A DNA stretch of 64,000 nt from SPDF01 sp963699825 (lineage in GTDB: Bacteria > Gemmatimonadota > Gemmatimonadetes > Gemmatimonadales > GWC2-71-9), in NCBI GenBank assembly GCA_963699825.1, contig CAVOVI010000001.1, positions 434,001 to 498,000 of the forward strand. Reading direction: 5' to 3'. Below the pieces are notes generated by a model. It had not been told where the DNA came from and did not search any database. It saw nothing but the letters and a program-made list of their open reading frames with translations. Positions 13,038 through 22,805 of the stretch are shown here, one piece after another (the first letter of the stretch is position 1; each line of letters starts with the position of its first letter). Position numbers and translations under genes: made by a program.

Positions 13038-15068
13038 CTACGGTGTCGGCGGCACGCCCTTCTTCGGCTCGATCCGGATGATCCACAGCCCGTTCAGCAT
13101 GTCGTTCACGTACGCGAGGCCATCCTTGACCACCACGCCCCACGTCATCGCCATGTTCTTCGTCTGCCCGTCCATGTCCGCCGTGTTCACGTGCACGATC
13201 TCGCGCCCCTGCGCGCGCAGGTCGCCGAGCAGCGCACCGGAAATATCGAAGGCACGAAACCCGCCGTTGTACGCACCCATGTACAGCGTGTCGCCCGCCA
13301 CCCAGAGGTTGTGCACGCCGCCGAACTCCGGCTCATACCACGCGACCGACTTCGGCTGCTCCAGGTCGCTCACGTCGAGCACCTGCAACCGGCCGTAGGC
13401 GCGGAACGCCGCCGCGTCCTTCGCGCCCTTCACGCCCGACGCCGGAAAGACCTCGTCCGCGATGAACACATAGTTCTTGTGCCGCCACGCGGTGTGCGTG
13501 CCGCGAATGAAGCCGGGCCCGCCCACCGCCTCGACATCGGCGTACAGCGCGTTGAGGTCGTACTTGTACTGCGTGACCAGCACCGGATTGCTCGGCGTGC
13601 CGCCCTTCATGCCGTTGCCCACGTCCAGCACCACCAGCCCGTCGTTCCAGTAGCTGAGGTACGCGAGGCCGTCCTGCACATCGACGTCGTGCAGCGTCCG
13701 TCCCGCATCGGGGCGGTTGGTGCGCCACTGCCCGATTTCCTTCGGATGGTACGGATCGTCGATATTCACGACGTGCAGCGCGCCAGTGCCGTCGTTGGTC
13801 AGGAAGACGTTGGTGCCGTACGTGTCCTGTTTGTAGACAAACGCCGAGTGCACGCCGGAGGTCACGCCCTCGGTGAATTCCGCGATCACCTTCGGGTGGG
13901 CCGGATCCTCGGTGGACGCGATGACGATGCCGTTCTTCCGGTCCGCCGCGCCCTCGCGCGTCATCACGATGAACTTCCCGTCCGGCGTCGACATCACGTC
14001 ATTCACCCGCCGGGTATTGAGCACCAGGGAGTCGGTGACGGTCGGTGCCGCCGGGTCGCTGATGTCGATGGCATACAGCACGTCGCCGCCGGAGCCGCTG
14101 CCCAGGAAGGCATGCTTGCCGTCGGGCATCACCCACACCTCTTCCGTCGTGAACCGCGTGCGCGGCAGCCGGCCGACCACCTCGGCGGGACGACGCACAT
14201 CGCGCGGGCGGAGGGTGACCGCCGCCTCGGCGCTCGCGACCCCGAAATTGACCGTCACGAAATAGTCACCCGCGACATACCCGACGAACTGGCCCGTGGT
14301 CGTGACCTCGCCGCTCCCCGGCGCAAAGGTCCACGCCGGCACGAGTCCCGTGATCTCCTTGCCCTTCGCGTCCATCACCTTCACGGTGAACTGCACGACG
14401 TCGCCGGTGCGCGCCTCGGTGCGCGCGGGCGAGACTTCCACCGTGGCGATCGTGTTGGGAACCACCTGCACCGGCACCGAGGCCATCGCCGCGCCGGCTC
14501 CCGCGGTGATCACGGCCCGACCCGGTGCCACGGCGCGCAAGACTCCATCCTCCGTCACGGTGACCACGCCCGTCGCCGAGCTCTTCCACGCGATCTTGTC
14601 GTCGCGCGCGTCGCCCGCCTTGGAATAGCTGGTCGCGGTGAGCCGAAGCCGCTGGCCCGCCACGAGCTTCGTCACCATCGGCGCGACCGTGACGCTTGCC
14701 GCCGGCCCCGGCACCATCTGCACTTCCACGCGCTCGATCACCGGCTTGGTACCGGTGACGCGCGCCACGACTGAGACCGCGAGCGTCCCGGTGGAGCCGG
14801 AGCGAATCAACCCGGTGGAATCCACCGTCCCCTCAAATCGCCCGCCCGCGCCGAAGAACCGGATCGAGACATCCGGCACCGGCTGCCCATCGGCGTCGAG
14901 GGCCTTGACCGAGAGCTGGAGCGAGTCGCCGGCCGGCATCTGGAGCGACGTCCCGGGCGAGCACCTCGAGCCGGGCGATGGGCGACGGCGCCTGAGGCGG
15001 CGGCCGCTGCCTGCTGGCGGAGCGCCCTGTTGGAGCGCGGCGAGGAGGACGACGGCATTGAGCAGCAT
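13038..15068 (-). CDS. Exported Ig-like (BIG2) and LVIVD-repeat protein
   Basis: About 676 residues as read. A short hydrophobic start (MLLNAVVLLAALQQGAPP) precedes two to three bacterial Ig-like segments of the BIG2 type, for example ATGVVTVTEDGVLRAVAPGR (about residues 45-300). The C-terminal half consists of LVIVD repeats forming a predicted beta-propeller, recognised by phrases such as GDVLYAIDISDPAAP, LHVVNIDDPYHP and LQVLDVSDLEQP. Extracellular or periplasmic location is inferred. Near residues 20-45 the best-looking sequence (PIARLEVLARDV) lies in another frame and rejoins at LQMPAGDSLQLSV, so one to three extra bases near 14950-15020 are suspected and the exact N-terminus is uncertain. 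Function is unknown; a second LVIVD protein lies at 53981-55156. Confidence 0.78.
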   Translation of the reverse strand: MLLNAVVLLAALQQGAPPAGSGRRLRRRRPSPGSRCSPGTSLQMPAGDSLQLSVKALDADGQPVPDVSIRFFGAGGRFEGTVDSTGLIRSGSTGTLAVSVVARVTGTKPVIERVEVQMVPGPAASVTVAPMVTKLVAGQRLRLTATSYSKAGDARDDKIAWKSSATGVVTVTEDGVLRAVAPGRAVITAGAGAAMASVPVQVVPNTIATVEVSPARTEARTGDVVQFTVKVMDAKGKEITGLVPAWTFAPGSGEVTTTGQFVGYVAGDYFVTVNFGVASAEAAVTLRPRDVRRPAEVVGRLPRTRFTTEEVWVMPDGKHAFLGSGSGGDVLYAIDISDPAAPTVTDSLVLNTRRVNDVMSTPDGKFIVMTREGAADRKNGIVIASTEDPAHPKVIAEFTEGVTSGVHSAFVYKQDTYGTNVFLTNDGTGALHVVNIDDPYHPKEIGQWRTNRPDAGRTLHDVDVQDGLAYLSYWNDGLVVLDVGNGMKGGTPSNPVLVTQYKYDLNALYADVEAVGGPGFIRGTHTAWRHKNYVFIADEVFPASGVKGAKDAAAFRAYGRLQVLDVSDLEQPKSVAWYEPEFGGVHNLWVAGDTLYMGAYNGGFRAFDISGALLGDLRAQGREIVHVNTADMDGQTKNMAMTWGVVVKDGLAYVNDMLNGLWIIRIEPKKGVPPTP

Positions 15069-15104
15069 GCAGGAATTCCTGTCGGAGGGTGGGTGACGAA
15101 CAGA

Positions 15105-15128
15105 GCCCGCCCCCAGAAGGGGGCGGGC
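15105..15128 (-). terminator. GC-rich hairpin between two minus-strand genes
   Basis: Perfect ten-base stem GCCCGCCCCC with GGGGGCGGGC and a four-base loop, 42 bases after the stop of the gene at 15170. No clear T-run follows, so termination is likely but may be weak. Confidence 0.6.
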
Positions 15129-15169
15129 GGCTGTTCAGAGTATAACGGCTGCCGTCGGAGGACGGTACC

Positions 15170-15745
15170 TCAGGGGGTGGGCGCCACGACCTCCGCCGCC
15201 GCATCGGCACCAATCTTCACCTGGATACTCGCGGGTGACGGGGGAGCCGGCGGAGCCATCGAGTCCGCACCGTGCGCGCCCTTGTTCTGGAAGTCGCGCA
15301 CGACGGACGCGGGCAGGAGCAGAGGCAGGACGATGTCGGTGCCCTCCACCCGGACTTCGCCGAACGGCTCGAAGTCGACCGGCGCCGGGCTGTCCGCCGT
15401 CACGCAGACAAACGTGGTACGCTCATCGACGTGCTCGAGGTCGTCGATCCGCAGCGTACAGTCGCGCATCCGCTCGATGACAGCCGCGCTGTCCACGCTC
15501 ACAGTGACTTCGACGGAGGAGATTTCTTCCGGGGCGCTGCGCAGCAGTTTCAGCCGCTCGACGCGGCCGATGTTCGCGCCGTCAACCCGGAAGTTCACGA
15601 TCTTGATCGGGATGGTGATGGGATCCGCGGTGGCGGTGAGGGTGTGGACGGTGCTGACGCCCTTACGGATACTGAACCAGACGGCCATGCCGACGGCAAA
15701 GATCAGCAGGGCGCCAAGGACGATCTTGAGCCAGTAACGGGTCAT
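15170..15745 (-). CDS. Small membrane-anchored protein of unknown function
   Basis: 191 residues starting MTRYWLKIVLGALLIFAVGM, which gives one N-terminal membrane helix with a positive inside. The rest (about residues 30-190) is a soluble, probably periplasmic domain with strand-rich sequence such as ITIPIKIVNFRVDGANIG and a proline/alanine-rich tail. I do not recognise the family. It is separated from its downstream neighbour by a hairpin and is divergent from the ThrE-like gene, so it is probably a single-gene unit. Confidence 0.65.
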   Translation of the reverse strand: MTRYWLKIVLGALLIFAVGMAVWFSIRKGVSTVHTLTATADPITIPIKIVNFRVDGANIGRVERLKLLRSAPEEISSVEVTVSVDSAAVIERMRDCTLRIDDLEHVDERTTFVCVTADSPAPVDFEPFGEVRVEGTDIVLPLLLPASVVRDFQNKGAHGADSMAPPAPPSPASIQVKIGADAAAEVVAPTP

Positions 15746-15780
15746 GGGTTCCCCCCGGGTGGTTCTCTGGAGAGGCAGAT

Positions 15781-15822
15781 GTTTCAGATAGTGACGAACA
15801 TATGAGGAGCAAAGTTTCAGAT
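15781..15822. repeat. Two 9-bp direct repeats in a divergent promoter region
   Basis: GTTTCAGAT occurs at 15781-15789 and 15814-15822, 33 bases apart start to start (about three helical turns). Both copies lie in the 178-base gap between the divergent genes at 15745 and 15924, a plausible place for a regulator site. Confidence 0.4.
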
Positions 15823-15923
15823 TGCGCTCCCTCACCTATCGCATCCCCCGGCCACTTGGTGATCGAGGTACACGGTTATATCTTTGCCGCGCCAAGACTT
15901 ACGTCCCAGATCACCAGGATGCA

Positions 15924-17165
15924 ATGACCGACTCCTTCCAGCGCGACATCCTCCCCGCCGAGAATCGGGACGCCGTCGGCTTCGTGCTCCGGCTCGCCCG
16001 GGCCATGCACGCCTACGGATACCCGGCTCACCGGGTCGAGGGGGCCCTGGGCGAGGTCGCCCGCCGCCTCAAGCTGACGGCGCAGTTCTTCTCGACGCCG
16101 ACCTCGTTCATGGCGTCGTTCGGGGACCTGGAGCGCCAGAGCACCTACCTGATCCGCGTCGAGCCGGGAGATGTCGATCTCGGCAAGAGCGCCGACGTGG
16201 AGGAGATCATTCACGAGGTGGTCGAGGGCCGGATGTCGCTGTCCCAGGGGTCGGTGGCGCTGGAGCGGGTCCACGCGGCCCCGCCGCGCTACGGGCCACT
16301 CACGACCACCCTGGCCTTCGGCCTGAGTTCGGCCGCCGCGTCGCGGTTCCTGGGCGGCGGGCTGCGCGAGGCGATCGTCGCCGGCGTCATCGGACTCGTC
16401 ATCGGCCTGCTGCTGATCCTCTCCGGACGGCTCCCTGCCTTCGGACGGGTCTTCCCATTCCTCACGGCGTTCAGCGCATCATTCATCGCCGCCGCCGCGG
16501 CCACCGTGCTGCCCCACTACAGCGTGTATGTCGGCACGCTCGCGGGCCTCATCGTCCTGATCCCGGGACTCACCCTCACGACGGCGATGACCGAATTGTC
16601 GTCCGGGCATCTGTCCAGCGGCACGGCGCGGCTGAGCGGTGCCCTGATGCTCTTCCTCGTCATCGGATTCGGCGTCGCCATCGGGAGCCAGACGGTCACC
16701 CTCACCCTGGGCGAATACGCGAGCCGGGTCCGGCCCGAGGCGCTCCCGGACTGGACGTGGTGGCTGGCGCTGGTGGCCGCACCCCTCGGCTTCGCGGTCC
16801 TGTTCCGTGCGCACGCCCGCGACGCGATCTGGATCCTTCTCGCCGGCGCGCTCGGCATCGCCGGCAGCCGGATCGGCTCCACCGCGTTCGGCGCGGAGCT
16901 CGGCGCCTTCGTCGGCGCGCTGACGGTCGGCGTCGCCAGTAACCTCTACGCCTACCTGCTGCGACGCCCCGCCTCGGTCACCCTGGTGCCGGGCATCCTC
17001 CTGCTGGTGCCTGGTTCGATCGGGTTTCGGAGCCTCTCGTCGCTGCTCGACCGGGAGGTCGTGACGGGAGTGGAGACGGCGTTCACGATGGTGCTCATCG
17101 GCGCCGGGCTGGTGGCGGGATTGCTGCTGGCGAACGTGCTGGTGCCGGAACGCCGAAAGGTGTGA
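15924..17165 (+). CDS. ThrE-family threonine/serine exporter (DUF1212/DUF3815)
   Basis: A 413-residue membrane protein starting at ATG 15924 (MTDSFQRDILPAENRD). Residues about 15-135 form the soluble ThrE N-terminal domain (AMHAYGYPAHRVEGAL, FFSTPTSFMASFGD). The rest has about ten membrane helices, including VIGLVIGLLLILSGRLPAF, LAGLIVLIPGLTLTTAMTE and VTLVPGILLLVPGSIGFRSL, the hallmark ThrE segments. Both halves are fused in one chain, as in Corynebacterium ThrE. The inferred role is export of small amino acids by proton-motive force; the substrate cannot be read from sequence. It is one of the few plus-strand genes and ends two bases from the convergent xer stop. Confidence 0.85.
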   Translation: MTDSFQRDILPAENRDAVGFVLRLARAMHAYGYPAHRVEGALGEVARRLKLTAQFFSTPTSFMASFGDLERQSTYLIRVEPGDVDLGKSADVEEIIHEVVEGRMSLSQGSVALERVHAAPPRYGPLTTTLAFGLSSAAASRFLGGGLREAIVAGVIGLVIGLLLILSGRLPAFGRVFPFLTAFSASFIAAAAATVLPHYSVYVGTLAGLIVLIPGLTLTTAMTELSSGHLSSGTARLSGALMLFLVIGFGVAIGSQTVTLTLGEYASRVRPEALPDWTWWLALVAAPLGFAVLFRAHARDAIWILLAGALGIAGSRIGSTAFGAELGAFVGALTVGVASNLYAYLLRRPASVTLVPGILLLVPGSIGFRSLSSLLDREVVTGVETAFTMVLIGAGLVAGLLLANVLVPERRKV

Positions 17166-17166
17166 G

Positions 17167-18071
<905 letters not shown>

Positions 18072-18075
<4 letters not shown>

Positions 18076-19026
18076 GGTGATTCGACACCGAGGAGTGCGG
18101 CGGCCCTGGCGATCATCGCCGCCTCCGCCGCCGTGACGACACCGTCGGCCTCCGCCACGTGGCGCATCCGGTCCACCAGGCGCTGGCGCTCCTCTTCGTG
18201 ATACGCTGACGTGGCGCGGAGGATCGCCGCTTCGACGGCGGCGCGATCCGCGCTCGACCTGACCCGGGAGGTGATTGAAGCGTGCCCGCAACCTGGCCGT
18301 CAGCGCGTCCCGTTCGGCGGCCTTCAGGTGTTCATCCGCCTCGGCCATTTCAAGCACGAAGGCGGCCACGGCCTGGAGCGCCGGATCGACCGACCCAGAG
18401 GCGGCGGGCTCGTGATCGAGTGCCACGCGAAGGGCGTCCCAGAGCCGCGCCCGGCGAACCGCTCGGGAGCGCCACCAGACCACCGTGAGTGTCCCCGCCA
18501 GGAGGAGCCCGAAGATGGCGAAACCGGTGTTCAGGTCGCGCAGGATGACCTGGATGCCCTCCCAGCTCTGGCCGATGTACCGGCCGAGGACGATCATCCC
18601 CGCGAACCAGAGCGCGGAGGCCAGTCCGATCGGTGCGAGCGCGCGGAACGGCGGGAGCCGTATCAGCCCGGCGAACGGGGCGACGACGGCGCGCACCCCG
18701 GGAAGGATCCGGCCGAGGAAGACGCCGGCGAGCCCGTACCGGATGTAGCCGCGTTCGAGGGAGGCGATTGATTCGGGGGAAAGGAGCCGGCGTCCCATCC
18801 GCGACTCGAAGAGACCGCCGCCGACGCGTCGCGCGAGGAAGTAGACCCCGATAGTCCCGAGGAAGTTGGGCACCCAGCAGACGAAGAAGAGGGTGACGGG
18901 ATCGAGGGAGCCGGTCACGGTCAGGAAGGCGCCGAGCGCGAGGACAGCGTCGCCGGGCACCGGGGGGAAGACATTCTCGATCAGCGACAGCCCGGCGAGC
19001 ACGGCGTACACCGCGACGGGCGGCAT
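18072..19026 (-). CDS. DedA-family membrane protein with C-terminal TerB-like domain (frameshifted)
   Basis: 317 residues after correction. Residues about 1-195 are a DedA/SNARE-associated membrane protein: ENVFPPVPGDAVLALGAFL is the family's re-entrant motif, and GRILPGVRAVVAPFAGL carries the conserved arginine and proline. Such proteins act in membrane homeostasis and polyprenyl-phosphate or lipid flipping. Residues about 215-317 look like a TerB-like helical domain (FVLEMAEADEHLKAAERDAL and, in the other frame, MRHVAEADGVVTAAEAAMIA). The frame breaks after GQVE near 18252, where one extra base is present. ATG 19026 is chosen as start; TTG 19047 is an alternative. ispF lies upstream and xer overlaps downstream. 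Confidence 0.8.
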
Positions 19027-19055
19027 GGTGGCGAGCGAGTCCAGCAACGAAGCGA

Positions 19056-19532
19056 TCAGTTCCCCTCCAGCGTCGCCACGGCCATCGTGGCGATCCCCTC
19101 TCCTCGGCCGATGAAGCCCATCCCTTCGTTGGTCTTCGCCTTGACGCTCACCGCCTCCACCGCGATTCCCAGTGCGGCGGCCAGCGCGCTGCGCATGGCC
19201 GGGATGTGGGGCCCGAGGCGCGGGCGCTCCATGATGACGGTGACATCCACCTGCGTGACTCGGCACCCCCGCGCGCCGACGATCTCACATGCCGAGCGGA
19301 GCAGCGCCAGCGAATCAGCGCCCTTCCAGCGAGGGTCCGTATCGGGAAAATGGGAGCCGATGTCACCCGCAGCGGCCGCGCCGAGGATCGCGTCGGTCAG
19401 GGCGTGGGCCACGGCATCGGCGTCGGAATGCCCCGCCAGGCCGTGGGTGTGGGGGATGGTCTGCCCGCCGAGGATGAGGGGGCGACCTTCGACGAAGCGG
19501 TGGGAGTCGTAGCCGATCCCGGTGCGATGCAT
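19056..19532 (-). CDS. ispF: 2-C-methyl-D-erythritol 2,4-cyclodiphosphate synthase
   Basis: Converts CDP-ME 2-phosphate to MEcPP in the MEP isoprenoid pathway. 158 residues, the usual size. Metal-binding and active-site segments are intact: GIGYDSHRF at the start (metal Asp and His), LAGHSDADAVAHALTDA, GDIGSHFPDTDPRWKGADS, and the C-terminal KAKTNEGMGFIGRGEG. It follows mqnC by 34 bases; co-transcription with menaquinone genes makes sense because menaquinone needs a polyprenyl tail. Confidence 0.96.
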   Translation of the reverse strand: MHRTGIGYDSHRFVEGRPLILGGQTIPHTHGLAGHSDADAVAHALTDAILGAAAAGDIGSHFPDTDPRWKGADSLALLRSACEIVGARGCRVTQVDVTVIMERPRLGPHIPAMRSALAAALGIAVEAVSVKAKTNEGMGFIGRGEGIATMAVATLEGN

Positions 19533-19566
19533 GGCGGGGCAGCGGAGCAGCGGGGCGGCGATGCCG

Positions 19567-20634
19567 CTACGCTGCGACCGCTCCTTCCTCGATCAGCGAG
19601 TAGTCCTGGCGGCGGAGGCGCGGCGTGAAGCCGGCGTCGGCGATCACACGGTGCATTTCCTCGAGCGTCGCGCGATAGGTGGTGCCGGCGGCGGACACGA
19701 CGTTCTCCTCCATCATGAGCGAGCCGTAGTCGTTGGCGCCGAAGCGCAGGGCCACCTGCCCCACCTTGTGCCCCATGGTGACCCAGGACGACTGCATGTT
19801 CGGGATGTTCCGGCAGATGATGCGCGCCATCGCCAGCGTCCGCAGGTAGGTGACGGCGTCCGTCTTGGCCCACCCGTCAAACATCGGCGTCCCTTCGGGC
19901 TGGAGGGGCCAGCAGATGAAGGCGGTGAAGCCGCCGGTGCGCGCCTGCAGGTCCCGGATCTTCAGCAGGTGCTCGATCCGATCGGCGTTGGACTCCCCCA
20001 TGCCGTACATCATGGTGACCGAGGTGCGCATGCCCTGCCGATGGGCCTCCTCCTGGACACCCAGCCACTCCTCGGTCTGCGCCTTCTTCTTCGCGACCCG
20101 GTCGCGGACTTCATCCACCAGGATCTCGCCGCCCCCGCCGGGGATGGAATCGAGCCCCGCCTCGCGGAGCTGCCGGATGACATCCGGCATCGGAATCCGG
20201 AACCGCTCACTGAAGAAGACCACCTCGCTCGGGCTGAATCCGTGGATGTGGATGGCGTGGTGCGTCTTGATGTACCGCATCAGCTCGAGGTACCACTCGA
20301 ACGGGATGTACGGATTGTGCCCGCCCTGCAGGAGGATCTGGGCGCCACCGATGGCGCGGCATTCCTCGATCTTCTCTCCGATCTCCTCGAAGCTCAGGAC
20401 GTAGCCTTCCGTGTCCTTCGGGCGCCGGTAGAAGGCGCAGAACCCGCAATCGGCGACGCAGACATTCGTGTAGTTGATGTTCCGGTCGATGATGTGGGTG
20501 ACGACGGGTTCGGGGTGCAGCTCCCATCGAATCGCGTCGGCCCGGCGGCCGAGGTCGAGGAGATCGCCCTTCTCGTAGAGGGCCAGGTAATCCCGGAATT
20601 CGGTCGTGTCGCGGTCCACTCGATACATGCTCAT
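19567..20634 (-). CDS. mqnC: Cyclic dehypoxanthinyl futalosine synthase (radical SAM)
   Basis: Third enzyme of this cluster for futalosine-route menaquinone synthesis; it cyclises dehypoxanthine futalosine. 355 residues. The radical SAM cluster motif is CVADCGFC at about residues 59-66. Other family segments are GGAQILLQGGHNPYIP, HIHGFSPSEV, GLDSIPGGGGEILVDEV and SVTMMYGMGE. The start overlaps the mqnA stop by four bases. GGHNPYIP and the IPGGGGEIL variant favour MqnC over MqnE, whose own gene lies at 21449-22654. Confidence 0.95.
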   Translation of the reverse strand: MSMYRVDRDTTEFRDYLALYEKGDLLDLGRRADAIRWELHPEPVVTHIIDRNINYTNVCVADCGFCAFYRRPKDTEGYVLSFEEIGEKIEECRAIGGAQILLQGGHNPYIPFEWYLELMRYIKTHHAIHIHGFSPSEVVFFSERFRIPMPDVIRQLREAGLDSIPGGGGEILVDEVRDRVAKKKAQTEEWLGVQEEAHRQGMRTSVTMMYGMGESNADRIEHLLKIRDLQARTGGFTAFICWPLQPEGTPMFDGWAKTDAVTYLRTLAMARIICRNIPNMQSSWVTMGHKVGQVALRFGANDYGSLMMEENVVSAAGTTYRATLEEMHRVIADAGFTPRLRRQDYSLIEEGAVAA

Positions 20635-21452
20635 GCCGCCGTGATGAACGAAAGAGATCCCGCGGGCGCCAGGTTGTCCTGGGCCAGCCGGTGAAAGAAC
20701 GTCGTGAGTCCTTCGAGTTCCGCGCCGCCGAGGGCGTAGTCGAGCGTGCCAAGGTAGGCCCGGCAGGTCGCGACGTCGACGCCCGTGGCGTTCGCCGCGT
20801 CCGTGGCGAGGTCATCCAGATGCTCCAGCCCCCAGGTCCGGGAAGCGAGCAGCTGCCGGTGGAGCGCCGACACCGCTGCGGCCGGCGCCTCCCGACGGGC
20901 TGCCCACACCGCAAACACGAACGGGAGTCCGGTCCACGCCTTCCACTCGGCGCCGAGGTCGAACACCCACGGATAGGTGCCGCGCGCGGCGAGCTGCAGC
21001 GCCGCGTCCCCGATGACGAGGACGGCGTCGTGCGGGAAGGCGGCGAGGGCGGCGAGGTCGGCGGACTCGGCGCGGACGGTCGCGAACCGCGGGGTGACTC
21101 CCCACCGGTGGCGGCAGAGCAGCTCCAGGAGGAGCACCGACGTCCGGGAGGAGGCGGTGCGAAGCACCGTGGCCCCCTCGAGCTCCTCGACCGGCCGCTT
21201 GCTGAAGAGGGCCACACTGTGGACGGGCCCGTCGGCGCTGATGGCGAGGTCGGGGAGCAGGTGATACGCCGCGGCGTTTCGGGCATACTCGACCGCGGAG
21301 ACGACGCTCACGTCGAGTTCCCCGGCGGCAAGGAGGTCGTTCAGTTCCGAGGCGGTGCCCGTCACGAGGTCGGCACTGACCGGGATGATGCCGCGGTCAA
21401 TCGCCCCCGTGACGGGGAAGCAGTTGATCCAGGGAATCCGTCCGAGCCTCAT
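20631..21452 (-). CDS. mqnA: Chorismate dehydratase
   Basis: Makes 3-enolpyruvyl-benzoate from chorismate, the first committed step of the futalosine pathway. 273 residues with a periplasmic-binding-protein-like fold. It begins MRLGRIPWINCFPVTGAID and keeps ASELNDLLAAGELDVSVVSA, the LRTASSRTSVLL loop and the AVLVIGDAAL strand seen in MqnA. It overlaps both neighbours by four bases (mqnE upstream, mqnC downstream), so the three genes are translationally coupled. Confidence 0.94.
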   Translation of the reverse strand: MRLGRIPWINCFPVTGAIDRGIIPVSADLVTGTASELNDLLAAGELDVSVVSAVEYARNAAAYHLLPDLAISADGPVHSVALFSKRPVEELEGATVLRTASSRTSVLLLELLCRHRWGVTPRFATVRAESADLAALAAFPHDAVLVIGDAALQLAARGTYPWVFDLGAEWKAWTGLPFVFAVWAARREAPAAAVSALHRQLLASRTWGLEHLDDLATDAANATGVDVATCRAYLGTLDYALGGAELEGLTTFFHRLAQDNLAPAGSLSFITAA

Positions 21453-22654
21453 GCGGCGTGCACCACCGGCAGGGAACGCTTCTTCGGTTCCACTGGCGCC
21501 GGGGGCGCCGGCGGCGGGTCATCGGACGCATCGCGCACGACCTCGTAGAGGCTGTTGCGCTCCACGGGGCGACGCCCGGCGTCGCGGATGAGGGTGACCA
21601 GCTGGGGATACGACATGGCCATGTCGGTGTTGGCGCCCGCCTCGTGGTAGACGCGCTCGAAGACCACCGTTCCCTCGACGTCGTCACAGCCGAAGCTCAG
21701 CGCGATCTGCGACAGCGCCGGCGTCACCATCGGCCAGTGCGTCTTCACGTGCGGGATGTTGTCGAGGAAGAGCCGCCCGATGGCGATGTTCTTCAGGTCC
21801 TCGAAACCGGAGGTGGCCGTGCCGACCCGCCCCAGCTCCTCGCCGAGCTCGTTGTGGTCGGGATGGTACGCGAGGGGGATGTACGTCAGGAAGCCGCCCG
21901 TCTCGTCCTGCAGCTCGCGGAGCATCGCGAGGTGCTGCAACCGGTCGTCAGCGGTTTCCACGTGTCCGTAGAGCATGGTGCAATTGGTGGGGATGCCGAG
22001 CTCGTGGGCGGTGCGATGCACCCGGATCCACTCCTCGCCGGTCAGCTTCCGCTCGGCGATCGTCGCGCGCACGGCCGTGCTGAACACCTCCGCGCCGCCC
22101 CCCGGCAGGCTCGTGAGCCCCGCGTCCTTGAGCGCCAGCAGGACCTCGCGCTCGGAGATCTTCTCGATCCGGGCCAGGTGCGCGATCTCGACCGCGGTCA
22201 GCGCCTTGATGTGGACGGTCGGGTGCCGCTCCTTCAGGCCACGGAGCATGTCGGTGTAGTACGCCAGACGCAGTTTCGGATGGAGCCCGCCGACGATGTG
22301 GAACTCGGTGGTCGGGGCTTCCCTCGCCTGCTCGGCCTCGGCGTACACCTCTTCCAGCGAACGGGTGTAGGCCCCCTCCTCCTTCGGCGTCCGTGCGAAC
22401 GAACAGAAGGTACAGGTGGCGCGGAGAATACAGACGTTGGTGGGATTGAGGTGCTGGTTGGCCGAAAAGAAGACCCGGTCGCCGTTCCGGCGACGGTTCG
22501 CAAAATCGGCGAGAGCGCCAAGACCAAGCAGGTCGTTCGTGGCGTAGAGTGCGAGCCCGTCGGCGTGGTCGAGCCGCTGCCCGCGCAACACTCGTTCCCC
22601 GATCGGCCGGAGCGCCGGGTCACGGAGCACGGCGAGGTCGAGGGTGGGCGGCAT
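21449..22654 (-). CDS. mqnE: Aminofutalosine synthase (radical SAM)
   Basis: Joins 3-enolpyruvyl-benzoate to SAM to give 6-amino-6-deoxyfutalosine. 401 residues. The cluster motif is CILRATCTFCSF (the CxxxCxxC core lies within it, about residues 75-86), followed by KEEGAYTRSLEE. Further markers are FHIVGGLHPKL, IKALTAVEIAHLARIEK, GLTSLPGGGAEVFS and TNCTMLYGHVE. A good AAGGAG ribosome-binding site precedes ATG 22654. It is the first gene of the mqnE-mqnA-mqnC-ispF-dedA/terB-xer run; the upstream gap of about 150 bases holds the terminator of the fab operon, and no convincing promoter was identified. Confidence 0.95.
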   Translation of the reverse strand: MPPTLDLAVLRDPALRPIGERVLRGQRLDHADGLALYATNDLLGLGALADFANRRRNGDRVFFSANQHLNPTNVCILRATCTFCSFARTPKEEGAYTRSLEEVYAEAEQAREAPTTEFHIVGGLHPKLRLAYYTDMLRGLKERHPTVHIKALTAVEIAHLARIEKISEREVLLALKDAGLTSLPGGGAEVFSTAVRATIAERKLTGEEWIRVHRTAHELGIPTNCTMLYGHVETADDRLQHLAMLRELQDETGGFLTYIPLAYHPDHNELGEELGRVGTATSGFEDLKNIAIGRLFLDNIPHVKTHWPMVTPALSQIALSFGCDDVEGTVVFERVYHEAGANTDMAMSYPQLVTLIRDAGRRPVERNSLYEVVRDASDDPPPAPPAPVEPKKRSLPVVHAA

Positions 22655-22741
22655 TCGTATCTCCTTGAGCGGTGGTCGATTACCTGAACAATCTACCCCG
22701 GAGCGGGGCGGTGGTGCCAGATGAGACCCCCGGAAGCGACA

Positions 22742-22769
22742 AGACCCCGGCGTCAGGCTTCCGGGGTCT
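22742..22769 (-). terminator. Terminator of the fab operon
   Basis: Perfect nine-base stem AGACCCCGG with CCGGGGTCT and a ten-base loop, 37 bases after the fabF stop on the minus strand. A longer alternative stem with upstream GACCCCCGGAAGC is also possible. Confidence 0.7.
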
Positions 22770-22805
22770 GCGATGCACCATGCGACGACGGCCGTCCTGC
22801 CGGGC

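Noticed and set aside
12558..14774. Long plus-strand open frame of 738 codons
   Set aside because: It is antisense to the Ig/LVIVD gene and the rrn promoter region, is rich in R/H/D as expected of a GC-rich shadow frame, and shows no domain.
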